Assembly (NCBI GenBank): GCA_947359465.1
Contig: OX375876.1
Span: 70,562,998 to 70,626,997 of the forward strand
Length of the DNA: 64,000 nucleotides
Source of the DNA: Metellina segmentata
Taxonomy: Eukaryota > Arthropoda > Arachnida > Araneae > Tetragnathidae
Direction: 5' to 3'
Notes under the pieces: generated by a model
The model's input: only the letters and a program-made list of their open reading frames with translations
What the model was told of the DNA's origin: nothing
Database searches by the model: none
Shown: in pieces, positions 33,930 through 45,077 of the stretch
How the letters are laid out: the number at the start of each line of letters is the position of its first letter
Position numbering within the stretch: position 1 is the stretch's first letter
Position numbers and translations under genes: made by a program

Positions 33930-35495
33930 TAAATATTAGAATATGTGTTAATACCTTAATCTTCGTACTTTTGCTTTCTTTTTGTCTGTCGTTTATGTAA
34001 GCCGAGGGAAGGACCTCTCTGATGAACGTCCAACAACAGTCAGCCAGCATTCACGTAGACCATTTGTCCTGGTACCGTTGCTCCATCTTGGCAATGTGCT
34101 GATGAAAACGTTCGCCGTGATCATCATTGAACTCCCCGCAGTTATTAGGGAAGAAATTCAAGCGGGAGTCAAAAAAGTGAATCTTTAACGACCTATTGCA
34201 ACTGAAATCATGAAACAAATCCAGGACAGAACGCTACCTAAACATATTTTTCTTTACTTTAAAGAACTTTCTCAAACTTGGGAGCTCTGAGAAGCTGTTT
34301 AATCTGAGGCCCCACAAAAACATCTTCTTTAATTTTGGCTTCACTGAAACGAGGGAATATTTCATACAGGTACTTGAATGCTAGTCCATTCTTATATGTG
34401 GCTTTTAGCAAGTTTAGGCTATTATCATTCTGATAAGGCCGAGATTGATGTAAAAGAAGGAATGAGGATTTTGTGCGGTTCTACCAATGGTGGGTGCTAT
34501 ACATTAATTTCTCCAGGCTTAAAACATGCTGTACCGTCATGTAAGAATTTGACGGACAGCTGGTTTAAAATTAAACTATTTATTTACATAAATTAAATTT
34601 TTACAAGAAAATTTAAAAAGATAATTAAGTGCACAGCCATCGACAACCGAATCCTGCCTGAAGCCAAAGTAATAAATGGCAAACAGAGACGTCTGTCTCT
34701 CGTCGAATCTCGAGTCCGAATTCCAAAATCCACGTTCGCTTCGCTCCACAGAACCGCCGCTGACAACGAGAGGGGGTGAATTCCGAGCCCTCTAGAGATG
34801 TTTATGTCCTCTCCAGAACATAAACAGCCCCACACAGATGCGAAAACCGTCTGTCATGCCGACTTGAGTCCCCCACAGCAAAACTTGATCCCAGAAATGG
34901 GATTAGGGAACCGACGGAAACTCCAGCTGTGTCTATGGATCAAATGGAACGCCGATGAGAAAATACTTTCTTTCGGTATTTTGTGAAAACCCGCACGTGC
35001 AAAGTCTGAAGTTGTTTTTGCATTTCGAAACATTCCAGCGTCCACGTGTTAGGGAAAAGGGTCGGCTAGTACCATATGGTACAATGCTCTCGAAGGCCAG
35101 TATTTCTTGATGGAGTGCAAATCGATTGCTATGCTATGCTATGCTATAAACAAAGAAAACGACTGTACTTTTTACAATATATCCCACCTGCGAACCCATC
35201 AACAAAGCCTTCGGGTCAGCACAGATGTGACAGCCATACTTGCTCTAGTTAATCCTCTCCAATAGTAGCTTTAAATTGTCGTACGTCTCTATCATGTAGA
35301 CAGCTTGTCCGATAGGTATGGATGAAAGCTGGTTAGCGTTATGTAGCGAAACTACCTTGAGGCTAATTTTTTTGTGTGCTGCCTCCAGAAACTGGTGGTA
35401 CCATGCAGAAATAACAGTCATCAACGTGATGGGTCGGCTCCCTCAAAATCATGGTCACAACGAATGCTATTGCCCTTCCTTTCCCATTAAGTCAC
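33930..35495 (-). pseudogene. Uncharacterised multi-copy arthropod protein, degraded
   Basis: On the minus strand, moving down in coordinate: MILREPTHHVDDCYFCMV (about 35450), SLHNANQLSSIPIGQAVYM and ETYDNLKLLLERIN (about 35300), KYGCHICADPKALLMGSQVG (about 35220); then FYINLGLIRMIIA, AFKYLYEIFPRFSEAKIKED, VFVGPQIKQLLRAPKFEKVL (about 34470-34270); then SLKIHFFDSRLNFFPNNCG, DHGERFHQHIAKMEQRYQDK, a TGA, and MLADCCWTFIREV (about 34190-34010). I recognise this order from a widespread, unnamed arthropod ORF family that is multi-copy and has no assigned function. Stops, frameshifts and an unrelated insert (about 34510-35060) kill this copy. Whether the family is a transposon protein or domesticated is not known to me. 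Confidence 0.65.
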
Positions 35496-36764
35496 TCTGA
35501 AATATACAGTGCACAAGTGCGGTAACATACGTAGGTGGCCCATCCTTATTCCTGTTCGCCTATCTTGCAACCAAAATACAAATGACGCGCTATTTTAACT
35601 ATTGCACTGATGGTCTTTTTCTGTGCATCAAATATAACAGAAGTTGCTAGTACTATTAACGCACATGAGGCATTACTGCTATTTATTTTAAACTGTGACA
35701 ATCACTTGAGTGTTGAATATGCTAGAGCTTCGAAAAGCATGGACGAAATTAAAGGAACTTACTCGAGCCGTACCATCTCGCGCTTATAAATAACATATTG
35801 CTTCCTCATGCGCAATCACCTTCGAGAAGACGCCAATAGAAACTTGGTGTGTAGGATGCAATTAATTGTTTGTGTAAAGGGATGATGAAATATGCCGCAA
35901 CAATTTCGCCTCCATCTATTTATCTTACTAAATTGAATTATATTACACGATAGCACCTATACAACGGACTTAACGTCAATATCTCTGCAAAGAGAACCAA
36001 TCCATTTTTTGTAACGTGATATTCGTGTTCAGCAGGTTGAAAGCATTCAGGATTGGGTTCTTTCATCTAAGAAGCAATTTCACTGTTGACTAGTGTAATT
36101 ACTAGTTTTGATAGGTATGGACCAAGTATTATGCAATACAAAAGATCCAGAGTAGTCCATAAAATGCAATAGTTTTATATGAAATATTTTTCTCATTACA
36201 CACTTCAGTGGAAATCTAAGAATCGGTATTATACTCCTGGCCAGACAAGAGATCGTAATTGCAATTACTATCGAAGATATCGCATAGTCGGATTATGAGA
36301 TACTATTTCTTTCAATCGTCAAAACTTGTATTTAGTTTAGTCTGATAGTTGCTTATTACCTTAGTTATAATTGCGTTGGACTTCGTACAAAAGTTATGAG
36401 GGATTTAAGAGATAAAGTAGTAACATATTTAAAACTGAACTTAGGGTACATTGCCATTTAGAAAATCCTTCTAACTGGATTAAATGGTTTGGTGAGATAT
36501 AGTTGGATATCATTTTTAAAGAACCTCGATTTCTGAAAAGAACGAAAGAGAAATATAGTTTTCGAGAGATTTTATAATAGGACTTCTGAGTAATGATTTG
36601 ACATCCCATATACGCCAGAACGTCCGTCACTAATTAGTGAAAGAATTTTTTTATCATACATTTTGTCTGGGATGCGGTACTTGTAAATGTAAAATATCTT
36701 AAAAGCATACATATTGATATCTTAAGTGTTAAAATATATGAAAAAAAACTAAAATTAGCAATTG
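35496..36764. other. Intronic, no feature recognised
   Basis: No domain or repeat seen. Just left of it, inside the pseudogene span, (GCTAT)4 occurs at about 35128-35147. Confidence 0.4.
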
Positions 36765-37025
36765 GAGGGTTGCGAATTCGAATCCAATCAAAGACCATCA
36801 TGAACAAAGGGGCTGGTGCATGTTAAATCTGTCATGGCCTCGAATGTCCTCACGCTGGCGTGGTGTGGAAGTTTTGAGAGTGGGGTGCCAGCTCAGGTGC
36901 TTCTTCGTCATCCGACCGTGGTTCAAAAGTGCGTGGTATTGTCCTCGGATCTTTTCCTTCGTGTTTGGTCCCGGGCCGTCGTCAATAGCCCGTTGTTTTG
37001 ATCCAGTGAGACGTGAAGTAAATAC
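36765..37025 (+). mobile_element. SINE-A (GTTGCGA-type head, 5' shortened)
   Basis: B box region GGTTGCGAATTCGAATCC at 36768-36785, then AAAGACCATCATGAAC, GGGGCTGGTGCATG, CTCACGCTGGCGTGGTGTGG, CCAGCTCAGGTGCTTC, GTCATCCGACCGTGG and GGTCCCGGGCCGTCGTC. The tail is AAATACCTACTT. Confidence 0.85.
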
Positions 37026-37830
37026 CTACTTAAGCACTCTTTCAAAAGAACATCAAATCAAAATCGCATTGGCGACAGTTGCATGCTATTTTTCTTGATA
37101 TGAATTAATAACTTAAAATTAATCTTTTGGTTACAAAAAAGGTAATATTTTTGGATAGTAAGTAATGAACATACAAAGGTATATAGAAATTCAGACACGT
37201 TAACTGTAGAAAAGCTCTCATTCATGAGAAAATTTATGAAATTTCGAAATTGCAAAGGGTATTCTGCATTTCCCTATCGAGGATCTAGGCTCATTTCAGT
37301 CATTGTATTACATGAAGTAGATATCCCCTTGACTCTAGTTTAAATAACTCGTACAAATAGAAATGTTTTATCGTGAACTCCAACACAAAGTATAGGTTAA
37401 AGATAGTTATTATAGAAACAGGACCCGTGCATTTACTACTTGGGGGATGAGTCGGATGAAGTTTCGGCGACTGTACGGTGAGTGAAAGAGTGCCGTTCGT
37501 CTGCCTTAAAAGCCATTTTGCAATCATAGTCGACCTTGAATAAGTTAACTTTTGAAAAGATGCGAAAGCTGATAAAGAGAAGGCTTCTTTTCGCAAAAGC
37601 AAGAATGCGATCACCATGTATGGTTTCGCCCCACCAACTCGTTATCGCTGATATCGCTTTCGGCACCAAACGGTAAACTTACAACTGCAACTAGAAACTT
37701 AACTTACAACATGAAACTGCGCTAAAGACGACAGTTGTGGAAGAGCTTTGTTTACCCTTCACATTTTCACCTAATTTAAGATGAATACTCATTCAAAACC
37801 ATCAAACTCTACTTCCAAGTCGGACGGTAG

Positions 37831-37833
<3 letters not shown>

Positions 37834-37894
<61 letters not shown>
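37834..37894. repeat. (TA)n microsatellite, about 30 units
   Basis: An uninterrupted TA run of about 61 bp just upstream of a SINE-A copy. The length is probably polymorphic. Confidence 0.95.
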
Positions 37895-37896
<2 letters not shown>

Positions 37897-37914
37897 TCTT
37901 GAGTCAAAAAAGTC

Positions 37915-38215
37915 TGGAGGGTCAGAAGTAGCCAAGTTGGCAAAGTCAGGGATTGATATTCTGACCAAACCGTTGCGCGAGTTCGAGACTATCCAACCAA
38001 AAGACCGCCATGTTCCTGGCGCGTTTTAAATCTGTTGTGACCTCAAATGTCATAACATTGGCGTGGTGTGGTAGTTTGAAGACTGCTCGGGTATTGTCCT
38101 CTGATCATGGTTCAAAAAATTACGAGGTGTTGCCCTCGGATCTTTCATTTCGGGACTGATCCCGGACCTATAGCCTATTCTCTTGCTACTCTGCGATGTA
38201 ACTTCAACTATCTAG
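37915..38215 (+). mobile_element. SINE-A (GTTGCGCGAGTTCGA-type head)
   Basis: The head: GTAGCCAAGTTGGCAAAGTC (A box), GTTGCGCGAGTTCGAGAC (B box), AAAGACCGCCATGTTCC. The body: CATTGGCGTGGTGTGGTAG, TTACGAGGTGTTGCCC and GACTGATCCCGGACC. The stretch CTCAGGTGTTGCTTCGTCA is partly deleted. Confidence 0.8.
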
Positions 38216-40752
38216 AAAACCCAAAATAAAATATGAGAAGATAGACTTTCCACGTCCAATCGGAAACACGTTAACAAGCGCTACTCGAAGCGTACATGTA
38301 GGAGGCTACCTTGACGACCACTAGCATAACGCAGGAAGACCAATTGTAGCTAAGTGCACCAATGTGCCCAAGTAGAATGCTTCAAAAATCACCTACAGAA
38401 AATGAGCGGTCCCGTTGCTATGACGACAGACGGGTACAAACTTTGCGTCAGGAGAACTTCCGTGCAAGGCAAGGCACTATTGTAATCGCATAGAGAAACG
38501 TTGTGAGATCAATGCATGTCTCAACGCTTATCAGCTCTTTGTTTAAGATACAAGAAAGACGGAAGTCCGGAAACGAAGTGAGGATCTACTAATATACGAC
38601 TTGCTCAGAAGTCAATGCGGTCCAGAAAACAAAAATGAGAAAATTAATGTTTTTTATTACATTGGTTTTTAAGTTCATGTTGTAATGTATGGAAGCGTTC
38701 GTAAATGCAACTCTAAGACTGGTAAAACGGAGATCACATGATGGATTGTTTTCTGGGTTGCACTTCCTTCAGACTTGCTTTCGAACGCGGCCTTAGTATT
38801 ACCATATCGAAGAAAAATTTAGTTTTTATTTCAAAGTTTATGTAAAAAAAAAAATATTGAAAAAAGTGGACTTATTCACAATGGTTTTGGAAATTATTGT
38901 ACAACATATTCAGAAGCTATAAAAAGAAGGGATTTATGACCAAGCATAAACGAAGCCATTTCCAAATCCCTTAATAACTAAAAAGAATATTATTAATTCC
39001 ATTATAAAATTTGCAAAATTCAGAAAATATCAAAAAAGGAATTTAACCGCATTGGCTTTTGAGCAACTTATATAAGTCTAGAGGGGTGGTCCCCTGCACG
39101 CTGACGCTCGCCAACATCCGGAGGATTGCTTCGCAATCCTCATTGGTTCGATGCGCGAACCTATGCTCGCTTCGCTCGCGTCAATGAAGACATGTGTCCT
39201 AGCAGAAGGGATTGTTTACAAAATTTGATATTCCAAAAAAATATTTTTCAAATCTAAATTTGCTTTTTTTTTAGAAAAGATATATACAGTAACATCTGGA
39301 ATCAGAATTCAAATGAAAACTTTGAGCAAATTTTGACTCGAAATGTGAGCTCTGATTAGGAAATTGAATTGTGTACATTAACCCAGCACTCGAGCCACCC
39401 ACACTTTTTCATTGAGTTTGTTGTCGAAAGTTGTAGTGCAAGCGCCTTGTTGAACTATAATTGTTGGCACTGAAGGCCCTGAAAAGACCCTCCATTTTCT
39501 TTGATTTCTATTAACTACAACAGCTCGACTAAAATTCTTTTTTTTTTCAATAAAACTTCATCCGATAACGCTATAAATTGAATTGAGGCGCGAAGCTTTG
39601 TGGTAAATAAACAATCGTACAATGTTGCCAAAACACGATAACAAATAACGTCTTTTTTGCGTGCCACGTAAGAGAATTATATATAAAATATATAGATTCG
39701 TTCTGGAGGACACATGATTGAATATGTATTGAGTATGAAAAATATCTCCGGCTATTTGAAGGAGCATCAAATAAATTCGAGACGATCTCAAGTGACAGTT
39801 TTTCAGGAAGAGGATAGTTTAAAATTAAATGGTAAACTATATATTAAGATATAAAGAGGTCGCAATCTACATGCAAAATAAACAAGAGGACAAGTGATAT
39901 TTCTTTTATTGATCGGTTTTGGAAAAATCAATGTTTTTTTAAACACCTACTTTAAAATGTTTCACTGTGGTTCATTAGGTTGTTAAGACATCAAGAAACA
40001 TTATTTATGTCTTTCAAAACCATTATATTCAGTCGGAAAATATTGAATGACCGAATAATATAAATAAAGAAAGAGTGTAAATTGGGCACTGAAATCAATT
40101 TTACATTAATATTTCAGTCTGCTGTATCTACATTTTTCTGAAGTTCCGATCATTCCGTACAGTTTTCAGTATGTAAGGCGTTACAAAACCATTAACTCCT
40201 TCTAAAACACGTAATATGTCCATTAAAATACCACGATGATCCGCCCAAGAACAAAGCTGGTTCATTTACAAACCATTTATCATTAAAGCAACCGGAGACT
40301 TAGAATAAAATTATGCAGACCCACCCACAGAAAGCCGATGCCTACGGCACACAGTAATTTTCAAATTCAGTCTTGGGCCACGGATAAATTTCCAGTGAAA
40401 AGTCACTAACTGATGCTGCAAGTAGTTCATCTATTAATCATGTTCAACTACAGCCTCCGAGAGTAATTGTCTTGTTGCTGAAAGAAAATGGCTATTTGTT
40501 GGCATCGTAATTTGAACATGATGGACGAGTGACATTGGAGCTGCACTTTGCGGTAAGAGGCGGAAGAGTGTTTTTGATCAAACGGTGACTGGTTATTCCA
40601 GAAAAGACAAAGAAATGTGTTGGTTTAGTGCTTAAAAAGTATTCTGATTTTCAGTAACATTTCAAATTGTGCTTCTTCAGGGAAAAAGAAACGTGTCATT
40701 AAAAGATAGTGAAAAACTTGCTTGTTTAGATATAAAATGGCTCAAATCACTC
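38216..40752. other. Intronic; GC-rich hairpin cluster at 39.07-39.19 kb
   Basis: At 39121-39141 a perfect hairpin GAGGATTGC-TTC-GCAATCCTC lies between GAGGGGTGGTCCCCTG and CGAACCTATGCTCGCTTCGC. The other sequence is AT-rich and unrecognised, including a non-repetitive GC-richer stretch at 38270-38620 without a readable domain. Confidence 0.45.
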
Positions 40753-40950
40753 ATTACCCTCCAAATAGGTGTCTCGTCATCAACATAATGTCCATACTTT
40801 GTTGGACGAGATTTCTCGTCATCAGAAGAAAATTAACCACGTCGTGATTTCATCATAAAAAGAATTCGGCAATGTCTTGATGAGATATATCGTCATTGTT
40901 AAAATTGGTCAGATCTTGATGGACTCTCGTAGAAACCACTTCAGGGTTAG
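40753..40950. repeat. Self-complementary dispersed repeat, copy 4 of 5
   Basis: Ends TTACCCTCCAAATAGGTGTC and GTAGAAACCACTTCAGGGTT pair. The interior has TCTCGTCATCAACATAATG, GACGAGATTTCTCGTCATC, CGTCGTGATTTCATC, AATGTCTTGATGAGATATAT, CGTCATTG and TCAGATCTTGATGGAC. Confidence 0.75.
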
Positions 40951-41504
40951 ATTACACAAGCTCAGATTTCTAAAAGGAGAACGAAACGAAGTGTAAATGA
41001 AATGTTTGAATGCATTATTTTCTAAATCCGGTTTTTTTTTTTCAATTTGCGCTGTATATAATAATTAATTAAAGTTTTGCGACATCTTGTGTTTAAAAAA
41101 TGTTGAACAGTTGCACCATTTGAGGCGAACCTAAAACGTCTCCAAAAACAACATAAAAACTCATTTTTAATACCTTCCAACGTATTAATATGGAATTTCA
41201 CTTTTTTCGCTTCGGTAAAAAACTAATTCTTCATATCACAAAAATCATATTTCAGGAATAAATCTAAATTATTTTTTCTGGCTAAAAACCCGTGTATTAC
41301 AATACAGGTAAAAAATAATTCATCTGACTCGAGACAATTCCATATTACTGTAAGTACGAGTGAACCTGATGTGTTCATGAACATTCCATCTCTGATCTAT
41401 CTCTATGATATTATCATAGGCATATAAACAGCACATCTTTGTGTCATTTCTGTATGGTAGTTATTTAATTAACATTTTGACTACTTCTATAGATATTACT
41501 GAGG

Positions 41505-41599
41505 GGATTCATTTTTGGCGTGATTCTTATAACTTTCAAGGCGCAACTGATGTACTGGCCGTTGCCTAATTTCAATTTTGGCGCGATCATGGTACAACT
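41505..41599. repeat. Dispersed copy of the 65-bp satellite-like unit
   Basis: CTATAGATATTACTG, GATTCTTATAACTTTCAAGG, CGCAACTGATGTACTGGCCG and TTTTGGCGCGATC match the units at 17.23-17.42 kb. The unit resumes after an inserted element, at 42128-42155 (AGTACAACTGCTGTACCGG, CCGTAGTC). Confidence 0.75.
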
Positions 41600-42126
41600 A
41601 GAGCCTATATAATAAGTGGCGACAAGGGACCAAATTTGGTCCAATGCGCATGCGCGGCATCCATTTTTTTACCAGAATCGTCTCAAAGATGGTTGCTGGG
41701 CGAATTAATATATCACTTCAGGGAGAACAAAAAGCATATGATTGTTATAATATGGATACATTTTGTATAAATGAATCATATAAACGCTCAATTACATGCG
41801 TAATTGATGTGATGGATTGCACAACGCGCTAGCTTAGATTGTGGGAAACACTATGTTGTTAAAAAAGCTATTTATTTAGTCTTCAAATTTATACTGACAA
41901 AACACTAAAATAATAATAAATAAACATTCTAGAACAAGAAATGGAACATGAATAAGCTATATTTTCTTTTTAATTTAATATACAGACGTTTATCTCGAAC
42001 ACACAAAAAGTTCCCAAGTTAAGTCTACAGGAGTTGGAAAAAGACCGCCTCTGGCGGTAGAAAAGGTCTCTAAGCCAATCAGAAAGTGTTTCCCTTATGT
42101 CGTCACTCTTATTATATAGGCACTCT
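41600..42126. mobile_element. TIR element inserted in the 65-bp satellite unit
   Basis: AGAGCCTATATAATAAGTGG on the left and the reverse complement of ACTCTTATTATATAGGCAC on the right form a 24-bp imperfect inverted terminal repeat. GTACAACT occurs one base before the left end and again three bases after the right end, possibly an 8-bp target duplication. Inside are a perfect palindrome GGACCAAATTTGGTCC (about 41627-41642), TGCGCATGCGC, and no transposase. The superfamily is undecided. Confidence 0.65.
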
Positions 42127-42165
42127 AAGTACAACTGCTGTACCGGCCGTAGTCTAAAAATTGAC

Positions 42166-43734
42166 ATCGCACTGGAGCTAAGCAGAGGGCTATGATAGAT
42201 AGATACTTTTACATCTGTATTTTCTCTCGCTATTTAATACAATGTATTCAAAAGAACTTAAGTAAGGGTATCTGTCTATGTAATCTCTGAATTTACCACG
42301 GGATTAGAATAGTTCCTAAATGGATTTGAAATTTAAAAGCTGCATGCTGAAGCTTGTTCGATCCGAACATCGAAGTTTCGATTTTTACAAATAATATATT
42401 CTTCAGTGTCTTGTGCGATGTAGTAGATTCCAGGAAGTACTGCACAAAAAAACTTATTTACAAAATTTTTATATCTTAACAAGTCCTTAAAATAATTCTT
42501 CAATGCGAACCTCTTCTTTGCGTTCGTACAAATGTTCATGTATAGAATGTCGTCATGTCGACGAATTCTTCAGACGAGTTCTAACGATAACAATAACAAA
42601 TTCTGAAGGTATCTTTGGAAGCGTTAGCTGTGGCAACACTTCAAAGTTTGAAAACCAAATAATTAAACTACAAACGATTCTTGATTTTTCTCGATCCTAG
42701 ATATCACGGCGTGCGCGAACTAATCATTTAGCATATTGTCTAACTTTCCTGTAAATGTAACACTTGTAAGTGAAATAAAATGTTATGGATAAGTATTTTT
42801 TGACTCGAGCAAGAAAAAATTGTCCCAAAATATTACACAACTAGAAAACTACCCTCCTTTACTCGTTTTGAATTGGTTTACTCTAGATTTAAGAGATGAT
42901 CCAACTATATGACTTAAGTCTTTCGTAGCATCGGATAATATTTTAACACCTTTTGCCATCTTTAAAATTTCTACGACTTACTTTGGACACAAATCCTACT
43001 CATGCATATACATTCGTGTAATACATTTCACATACATTGCACCCTTCCTGTATGACAAAGCTACCAATGACGAAAGGTGGCACTAAGGTTACTACTAAAA
43101 AGACAATTTTGAGGGAGATTTTGAACTACCTTAAGTTCTTTTCATATTCAACTCAATTAATAAAAATGACGAATTTACGACGAGTGCTCTCGCACTCATA
43201 GTCAACAAAATATTTTTTACCTGTGGCACTCTTGTATCAGGCGTAAGAAATTGTCGAATCGCCATCTTGTCCTGTTATTATGACAAAGAATTATTAAATG
43301 TGTTTGGTGTAGATTTTATGCGTAAGAAAAACTCTCCTTTAAAATAAAACCTATCACTTTATTTACACGAAAGCACAACCCGACTGGGGTTTCACCAGAA
43401 GAACATATCAGTTATATAGCAAACTGTCCAAATCAGAAATACAAACTTAGAATAACAGACCCCATACGGCACATTTGCCGATGCACTTTATGACAAATAG
43501 CCACTGATCCAACAAAATGTATGAAAAGTTCGTATTTTTTAAACATCATTGCTCTTTTAATAACGGCAATATTCTTTTAAGAACGGCATGATTGCACTTA
43601 AAATTTGCTTAATTCTGACTTCGTTGTTGCTTTGCGTGTCATGAACAGAGAATACAATTTATTAAAATAATAAATATTTAAAACAGAAAACAGCGAAATA
43701 AAACAAAATAAAAGTTGTCGGGAAAAAAGTAGTT
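42166..43734. other. Intronic, no feature recognised
   Basis: AT-rich sequence. Frames of 65-70 codons show no domain. Confidence 0.4.
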
Positions 43735-43738
43735 TTAA

Positions 43739-44184
43739 GCCTGGTGCACGCATCCGATTTTTGAAAAATCGTGCGGCGCCGCTATGGCACCCAAGCCCAA
43801 CTATGCACACCTAACCGTGAAATGACGCAAGTACTCATTTCGCGCCATTTGCGGTTTATATTCTATCGAAGAAAACATGTTTATTTCGCTTACATGGTGT
43901 AAAAAAAAAGGATATTTTGAAACAAAATAGACGTTACTGGATACAACTATTCATTAATTATTTTTATATTCCATTTATTTTTTAAAACAACGTACTTCAG
44001 ATCGGAAAAGCATGTGCGCCGAGCTGTGGTGCCGTGGGGAACTGAGGAACAAATTGCACGCAAATTGGACGTGTGGCACCGGAGGCATGTGTGCACTACT
44101 CCATTGGATCTAATGTATCTCAGACCGCATTTGCGTTGCAGCAGCGGCGCAGCACGTTGTAAAATCGGATGTGTGCACCGGATC
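43739..44184. mobile_element. TTAA-bounded MITE A
   Basis: TTAA at 43735-43738 and 44185-44188 flank inverted ends: GCCTGGTGCACGCATCCGAT on the left, and the right end reads inward GATCCGGTGCACACATCCG. Both continue inward to a G+C-rich CGGCGCCGC / GCGCCGCTGCTG part. There is no coding region. A TTAA target duplication is used by piggyBac and Kolobok elements; which one is not resolved. Confidence 0.75.
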
Positions 44185-44188
44185 TTAA

Positions 44189-45073
44189 GGGGGTTCGGGA
44201 CACATTGAAATTTTTTTTTTATTAATTAGTTTAGAATTTTCAATTTTTTGTACTGATTACCCATCTAACTAATAAGCAAAATCACAACACAAAATTTTTC
44301 CAAAATCTTTTTTAAAATCTTAAATTGAAATTTTTTGAAAAAAAGAGGGGTCGTTTTAAATTGCTAAAATTCAAAATATTCTTGATCAATTTTCTAAATT
44401 CTTGCAGTAAATTATTCACAAATTTATAAATTTTAATTTTGATTCAGTAATTTAAAAATATTAATTTAATAAAAAATAAAAATATCTGAATGAAAATTTC
44501 TGAAAATTTTAAGGTACTTTTTTTTATAGATCATATTTTTAAAAGTAAATAATTGTTTCAAATTTGCTGAATAAGAAAGTATAATGTTTGAGAAAGATAT
44601 ATTCCAAATTTCAACCCTTAAACTTTATCGGTTTTCGACTTATAGCAATTTGAATACAGGAAATCTTGAAAAAATGTATCATGGAGAAAAACGCATTTAA
44701 AGTTTTAAAGACCGATTTACAATTAATAAAATGCTTAAATACATTTTAAAAGCATCCAGATGAGTATCTAACTCCTTCTTTCCTCTTAAATCTTTGGTTT
44801 AATATGATTTTTGTAAGTTCTACCTTTTTTCTATATAGTTTAAAGGTTTCCGTAGACTTAAATTACATCTTTCTCAGATGTTGTCGCCATGACAACAAAT
44901 GTCAAGCGTGTTAGACTTTCAAAACAACGAACCACGAAAATTATTATATCTCTAGTTCTAATAAAGATAGAAACCTGATTTGGACGTCATTTTAAGCAGA
45001 AAAACTTAGAGAATTTCTTAAAATAATTATAAAAAAATTCGAAAATTTGACAATTTTTGTGTCCCGGACCCTC
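44189..45073. mobile_element. TTAA-bounded element B
   Basis: TTAA at 44185-44188 and 45074-45077 flank inverted ends GGGGGTTCGGGACACATTG and (read inward from the right) GAGGGTCCGGGACACAAAAA. The interior is very AT-rich with no transposase, 885 bp in all. Kolobok or piggyBac type by target site. It shares its left TTAA with MITE A. Confidence 0.75.
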
Positions 45074-45077
45074 TTAA

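Noticed and set aside
38270..38620. Tc1-like helix-turn-helix coding region
   Set aside because: A GC-richer stretch with Arg-rich readings (DDRRVQTLRQENFRARQG) but stops on both sides and no catalytic motifs.
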